From positions 1 to 64,000 of the forward strand of contig CAVPMW010000002.1 in NCBI GenBank assembly GCA_963706515.1: 64,000 nt of DNA, written 5' to 3'. The notes below the pieces were generated by a model that worked only from the letters and a program-made list of their open reading frames with translations, made no database searches and was not told where the DNA came from. This DNA comes from CAVPMW01 sp963706515 (lineage in GTDB: Bacteria; Chloroflexota; Anaerolineae; Anaerolineales; UBA4823). Shown here in pieces: positions 60,802-64,000 of the stretch (positions are counted from its first letter, which is position 1; every line of letters begins with the position of its first letter). A program made the position numbers and the translations under genes.

Positions 60802-60957
60802 CGGGGAATCCTCCTGATTTTTTCTGCATGAGATCTTTATTATAGCGCAACAGGGTCTTGAAACTCGGGAGACTGGCTGATATGTTGTATTAGGCATTTG
60901 AGGATATAACAATAGGCTTTCGGTAAGCTCTAAGTTTTTTCGGGAGTTATAACTGAA

Positions 60958-61515
60958 ATGATTCACCATTTGCATGTTATTACGAAGCGCCAGAGGGAAA
61001 AATACTTTTGGCCACTATTCTTGCTCACCTTATTGGTTATGGCAATCTTGCAGCTGGTAAATTCTCCCTTGATAACCACAGCCGCACCACTAGGGATTGT
61101 ATCTTTTGAGCTGGCCGGGACTCCTGCCGTGGCGGAAAACATCCTCACTTCCTGGGACACCAATGCACAGGTACATGCGGGCTTCAGCCTTGGTCTGGAT
61201 TACCTGTTCATGATACTCTACGCGTCGGCAATCAGCCTGGCATGCTTGTGGGCGATGGATATTCTACACGATCGAGATTGGCCCCTGGCATTAGCGGGCA
61301 GCTGGATTGCCTGGGGAGTATGGTTAGCGGCAATTTTGGACGCGATTGAAAACATTGTACTGGTGATGATTCTCTTCGGCTCCCAGGGTCCTTTCCTGCC
61401 ATTGATTGCCAGGGTGTGTGCGGTATCGAAATTTAGTCTCATATTTATAGGAGTGGTGTTCGTTTTATTCGGATTAGCTGTGCGGGCAGTGATCCGCCCC
61501 CAACCGGATCAGTAA
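60958..61515 (+). CDS. Four-helix membrane protein, unknown
   Basis: Protein of 185 residues with four predicted membrane segments (about 18-40, 75-97, 105-130 and 145-172) and a periplasmic loop after the first. Motif-like stretches are LDYLFMILYASAISLACLWA and WLAAILDAIENIVLVMILFG. I do not recognise the family; small integral membrane proteins with an LDxxEN motif occur in several bacteria but lack a function. Divergent from the GerW cluster, with 156 bases between the start codons. Confidence 0.65.
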   Translation: MIHHLHVITKRQREKYFWPLFLLTLLVMAILQLVNSPLITTAAPLGIVSFELAGTPAVAENILTSWDTNAQVHAGFSLGLDYLFMILYASAISLACLWAMDILHDRDWPLALAGSWIAWGVWLAAILDAIENIVLVMILFGSQGPFLPLIARVCAVSKFSLIFIGVVFVLFGLAVRAVIRPQPDQ

Positions 61516-61659
61516 CACCCGACCTTTCCGCGACGATTGGTATTCAATTGCGTATAATATTTCAAGGAATGAATTTAATATCAGGAAAGCGATCACCGGG
61601 TGATCCTTTGCATGCGTCATTCAGAAACGTGATTTAATAAATCCACATCGGAGGCATTC

Positions 61660-62548
61660 ATGAGAACCATAACTTACAACGAAATTGGTTTTATCCTGCT
61701 CGCACTCGCTCTACCAGCAATGGCATGTAATTTCTCGCTTAACCTGCCGGTTACCGAAATCAAGTCAGGTCCGCCGGTGACCGAAGAAATCGATATTCCG
61801 ATGCCCCCTGGCGATGGAACGGTTGATTTATCTCTCGCCTTTGCAGCCGGATTGCTCAAGATAAAACCGGGTGAGCCAACCTCTGAGCCAAGCTCTTTGG
61901 TAAAAGGGACTGCAACCTATACCGTCCCTGAGCTTAAACCTGTAATCGAAACCAATGGAACCAAGGTAAGCATCGGCACCGGGGATTTGCAGATTAAAGG
62001 CATTCCGAAATTCAGCGGGAACGTGAAGAATGAATGGGATTTGAATTTAAGCGTAGCGTCCAATGAACCTGGCGATCGATGCAGGCGCCTACCAGGGGCA
62101 GGTAGATTTGGGCGGCTTAGCCATTAATAACCTGACTATCAGGGATGGCGCCTCTGACGTGAATCTAAATTTCTCGCAGCCAAATCTGGTTGAAATGGAT
62201 ACTCTGCACTATGAGACTGGGGCATCCAAAGCTGAGCTTTCCCAGCTGGGAAATGCTAATTTCCGAAACATGTTATTTCGGGTTGGGGCGGGCACCTATA
62301 CCCTGGATTTCAGCGGGCAGTTCACACATGACGCCAACGTTGAGCTGGAAGGTGGATTTAGCAACATTGAGATCGTCGTACCAAACAATATGAACGTCCG
62401 CGTGACCCTGACGGGTGGGTTGAATAACATCACCACATCCGGTAATTGGACAAAGGTAAATAACCAGTACACACAGGAAGGTGAAGGACCGCTCCTGCAG
62501 ATAGCTGTTAATCTTGGAGCTGGAAATCTTACGCTCAGCTCGAGTTAA
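61660..62548 (+). CDS. Probable lipoprotein with toast-rack (LiaF/DUF2154-like) domain (one frameshift)
   Basis: About 295 residues once rebuilt. The N-terminus has a signal-like helix and a possible lipobox ending in ALPAMAC at Cys23 (MRTITYNEIGFILLALALPA). The region to about 135 is low in homology. An indel near 62055 changes frame into MNLAIDAGAYQGQVDLGGLA. The second half is repetitive beta structure, as in LiaF/DUF2154-type toast-rack domains: INNLTIRDGASDVNLNFSQP, NFRNMLFRVGAGTYTLDFSG and FSNIEIVVPNNMNVRVTLTG. GGAGG lies before ATG 61660. Likely anchored outside the membrane. Function unknown; relatives are linked to envelope stress sensing. Confidence 0.7.
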
Positions 62549-62572
62549 TCTTCCCGGCAGAAATTAAAAAAA

Positions 62573-62611
62573 CTCCCGCCGGGATCATGAAAGTATGATT
62601 CCCGGCGGGAG
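62573..62611. terminator. Strong bidirectional terminator
   Basis: CTCCCGCCGGGATCAT at 62573-62588 pairs with ATGATTCCCGGCGGGAG at 62595-62611, with one extra T. On the minus strand it is followed by seven T, so it terminates the ferredoxin gene. On the plus strand TATGTTTTATTTT follows for the lipoprotein gene. Confidence 0.92.
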
Positions 62612-62640
62612 ATATATGTTTTATTTTGACTGCTTAGCTA

Positions 62641-63039
62641 CTACTCTAACGCTGAGTAGCCAGGTCCTTTCTGAAAATATTCATAATTGAAATGATTGTC
62701 GGCGGTCAGGTCGAGCTCTTCACCTGGCTTGAGCTGGCGAGTCAATTCGAGTACCACTTTTTCACCATGGTGATTTGTGCCTTCCCAATGCCCGGTCAGG
62801 CCGACCATAGCGATGTATTCCCCACCCTTAGCCCTGTAGGCTGCTGGAACCTCATCCTCAGGGAAGATGGCTTCATAAGGGCATTCTGGGACGCAGGCAC
62901 CGCAATCAATGCAGGTATCTGGATCGATATAATACCATGGCCATTCTTCGATGGGTTTCCCGGGGACGATGCATTCAACCGGGCAGACCTCTGCGCAACC
63001 GCCATCGCGCAGACACAGGCTGGTAATAATGTATGTCAT
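62641..63039 (-). CDS. Ferredoxin with two 4Fe-4S motifs and C-terminal extension
   Basis: Iron-sulfur electron carrier of 132 residues. The first binding loop is CLRDGGCAEVCPVECI, with longer spacing than usual between the first Cys pair. The second is CIDCGACVPECPYEAI, a classical CxxCxxCxxxCP. The remaining 70 residues contain YRAKGGEYIAMVGLTGHWEG and a small domain without Cys, typical of several ferredoxins from anaerobes. GGAGG precedes ATG 63039. It is divergent from sodN, with a 299-base space holding the sodN promoter. Redox partners are unknown; the P450 in this window is one candidate but has no genomic link. Confidence 0.93.
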   Translation of the reverse strand: MTYIITSLCLRDGGCAEVCPVECIVPGKPIEEWPWYYIDPDTCIDCGACVPECPYEAIFPEDEVPAAYRAKGGEYIAMVGLTGHWEGTNHHGEKVVLELTRQLKPGEELDLTADNHFNYEYFQKGPGYSALE

Positions 63040-63254
63040 GATTTACCTCCGAGTTTGAGATGTCAATTTATTTCAGAATAGAGCAGACTGATTTATTTTA
63101 CCTTAAATTCTGACTCATGCAACGAGGTCTTTCATCCTGTTCACCTGGGATATTCAGCATAATTTATATAAGAATGACGCAAGGGGATAAAATAATTATC
63201 CGGAAAATGGTGTGGATGGTGAATTCTTCTCAACGAGCCAGGCAGTAGTAAATC

Positions 63255-63283
63255 TTGACAGGAATAGCCTTATTCAGTATGAT
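63255..63283 (+). promoter_or_regulatory. Promoter of sodN
   Basis: Perfect TTGACA at 63255-63260 and TATGAT at 63278-63283, 17 bases apart. Transcription should start near 63290, about 50 bases before the sodN start. No clear operator such as a Nur box was identified by eye. Confidence 0.8.
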
Positions 63284-63338
63284 TTCAACGCTGTGTGAAA
63301 CAGTCACCCCTAGGTTCATACTATAGATGGAGGAAAAT

Positions 63339-63839
63339 ATGTTGCACCATATCCTTAAAACCCTGGATGCATGGGTTGGATTCGAAGAAGCTCGCGCGCA
63401 CTGCGATATTCCGTGTGGTATCTATGACCCCATTACGGCTCAGATTGCCGCCCTTACGGTGGTCAGGATGATCGATTTAATGACGGATCTGGATAAAACT
63501 GCCCCTGATAAAAATATGGATTATCGCAATTCAATGGCACGCTATGTGGTTGTGAAGGAAGAACATGCCGAGAAAGCCAAGCAGGAAATAAGGATTATCT
63601 ATGGCGATTACATCAAGGCTCCTCAGCTTGAAAAATTCCCAGAGATCCCATCCCTGGTCCATCAAATCTTCCAGCTCGGCTCGAAAGTGCGCCAGACTGC
63701 TGATCGAGAATCTGCCGTTCAGTTCGTAGAGGCAATCAACAAGTTCGCCGAGATATTTTGGGCGACTAAAGGCATTGCGACGAAGCGTGCGAAGGCACCA
63801 TACAAACCCGAGCTGGAGCTGGTCTATCCCAACCTGTAA
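63339..63839 (+). CDS. sodN: Nickel-type superoxide dismutase precursor
   Basis: Converts superoxide to oxygen and peroxide. The precursor has 166 residues from ATG 63339 (GGAGG seven bases upstream; ATG 63327 is in frame but would overlap that box). A leader of 20 residues ends FEEARA, after which the mature N-terminus would be HCDIPCGIYDP, the nickel-binding hook with His1, Cys2 and Cys6. The rest is helical, with VVKEEHAEKAKQEIRIIYGD typical of the four-helix core. The next gene overlaps by one base (TAATG) and encodes a signal peptidase-like protein, the known SodX maturation partner, which must cleave the leader for nickel binding. Confidence 0.95.
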   Translation: MLHHILKTLDAWVGFEEARAHCDIPCGIYDPITAQIAALTVVRMIDLMTDLDKTAPDKNMDYRNSMARYVVVKEEHAEKAKQEIRIIYGDYIKAPQLEKFPEIPSLVHQIFQLGSKVRQTADRESAVQFVEAINKFAEIFWATKGIATKRAKAPYKPELELVYPNL

Positions 63840-64000
63840 TGCTGCGCTGGATAAAAATCCGCGGCGATAGCCTTCTACCCGATTTCCACGAAGGGGATTT
63901 TGTCTTAATATCCAAAATCCCCTTCTTCTTTCGTTCACCCAGCCCAGGTGATGTGGTCGTCTTCCGGGTGAGTCCTTACGGCACACTGATTAAGAAAATT
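63839..64000 (+). CDS. sodX: Probable SodX-type maturation peptidase (3' truncated by window)
   Basis: The visible 54 codons start MLRWIKIRGDSLLPDFHEGD, matching the signal peptidase/LexA-fold GxSMxPxxxxGD box with the nucleophile Ser in RGDSLLP. A second block, SPGDVVVFRVSPYGTLIKKI, contains the general-base Lys. This is the S24/S26-like peptidase encoded beside nickel SOD genes that removes the SodN leader. The ATG overlaps the sodN stop by one base, so the two are translationally coupled. The C-terminal part is outside the window. Function is inferred from the pairing with sodN. Confidence 0.85.
   Translation, partial: MLRWIKIRGDSLLPDFHEGDFVLISKIPFFFRSPSPGDVVVFRVSPYGTLIKKI

Overview
The window looks like a chromosomal contig from an uncultured or poorly finished member of the Chloroflexota, most likely Anaerolineae-like. 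This is an inference from gene content and layout: a translation operon from nusA to folA, an ATP synthase b-delta fusion, SHKPNTA-type TrpB, GAF-rich sensor kinases, a LysM/zinc-ribbon surface protein and Ni-superoxide dismutase, at roughly 50 percent GC. No 16S rRNA is present, so the assignment is not proven.

Layout. 1-3103: end of nuoN, then a promoter and atpI-atpB-atpE-atpF/H (membrane sector of ATP synthase only), closed by a terminator. 3127-6370: murE and a convergent UbiB-type kinase. 6467-10055: a compact island between a 3' tRNA-Arg fragment and an intact tRNA-Arg(TCG). It carries a GC-rich SulP transporter and a ClC chloride channel. 10117-10884: an IS1-family element. 11055-18407: cytochrome P450, a ketoacyl-ACP synthase III-like enzyme, a cysteine-cluster protein and a heterodimeric ABC exporter. 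18489-22332: a very large GAF histidine kinase. 22419-25288: trpB2 and trpS behind a tryptophan T-box. 25354-34331 (minus strand): nusA-ylxR-infB-rbfA-nrnA-truB-ribF-thyA-folA. 34598-39976: acetyltransferase, DHH-CBS-CCA fusion and two dipeptide-type ABC permeases. 40215-45288: nucleotide-hydrolase and LOG-like genes, rpsO, pnp and a CBS protein. 45338-51381: central metabolism (pckA, ilvE, trxB, mdh, gltA). 51456-57781: LysM protein, hemW, polyprenyl synthase, acpP and sucCD. 57908-64000: membrane proteins, a GerW-type operon, a toast-rack-like lipoprotein, a ferredoxin, and sodN followed by its probable maturation protease, cut by the window end.

Genes that plausibly work together: mdh, gltA and sucCD cover parts of the TCA cycle, and pckA links it to gluconeogenesis. 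The T-box couples trpS (and probably trpB) to tRNA-Trp charging. The nusA operon joins transcription elongation, initiation, ribosome maturation and folate/thymidylate synthesis. SodN and SodX form a maturation pair.

Quality caveat. Many genes read through only if single-base indels are allowed. They are dense in the first 10 kb (about 20, with about seven in atpF/H alone) and rare afterwards. The rebuilt proteins keep their family sequence across each indel, so most are probably consensus errors and not true pseudogenes. Coordinates for such genes span the whole reconstructed reading frame. No CRISPR array, rRNA or replication origin was seen.
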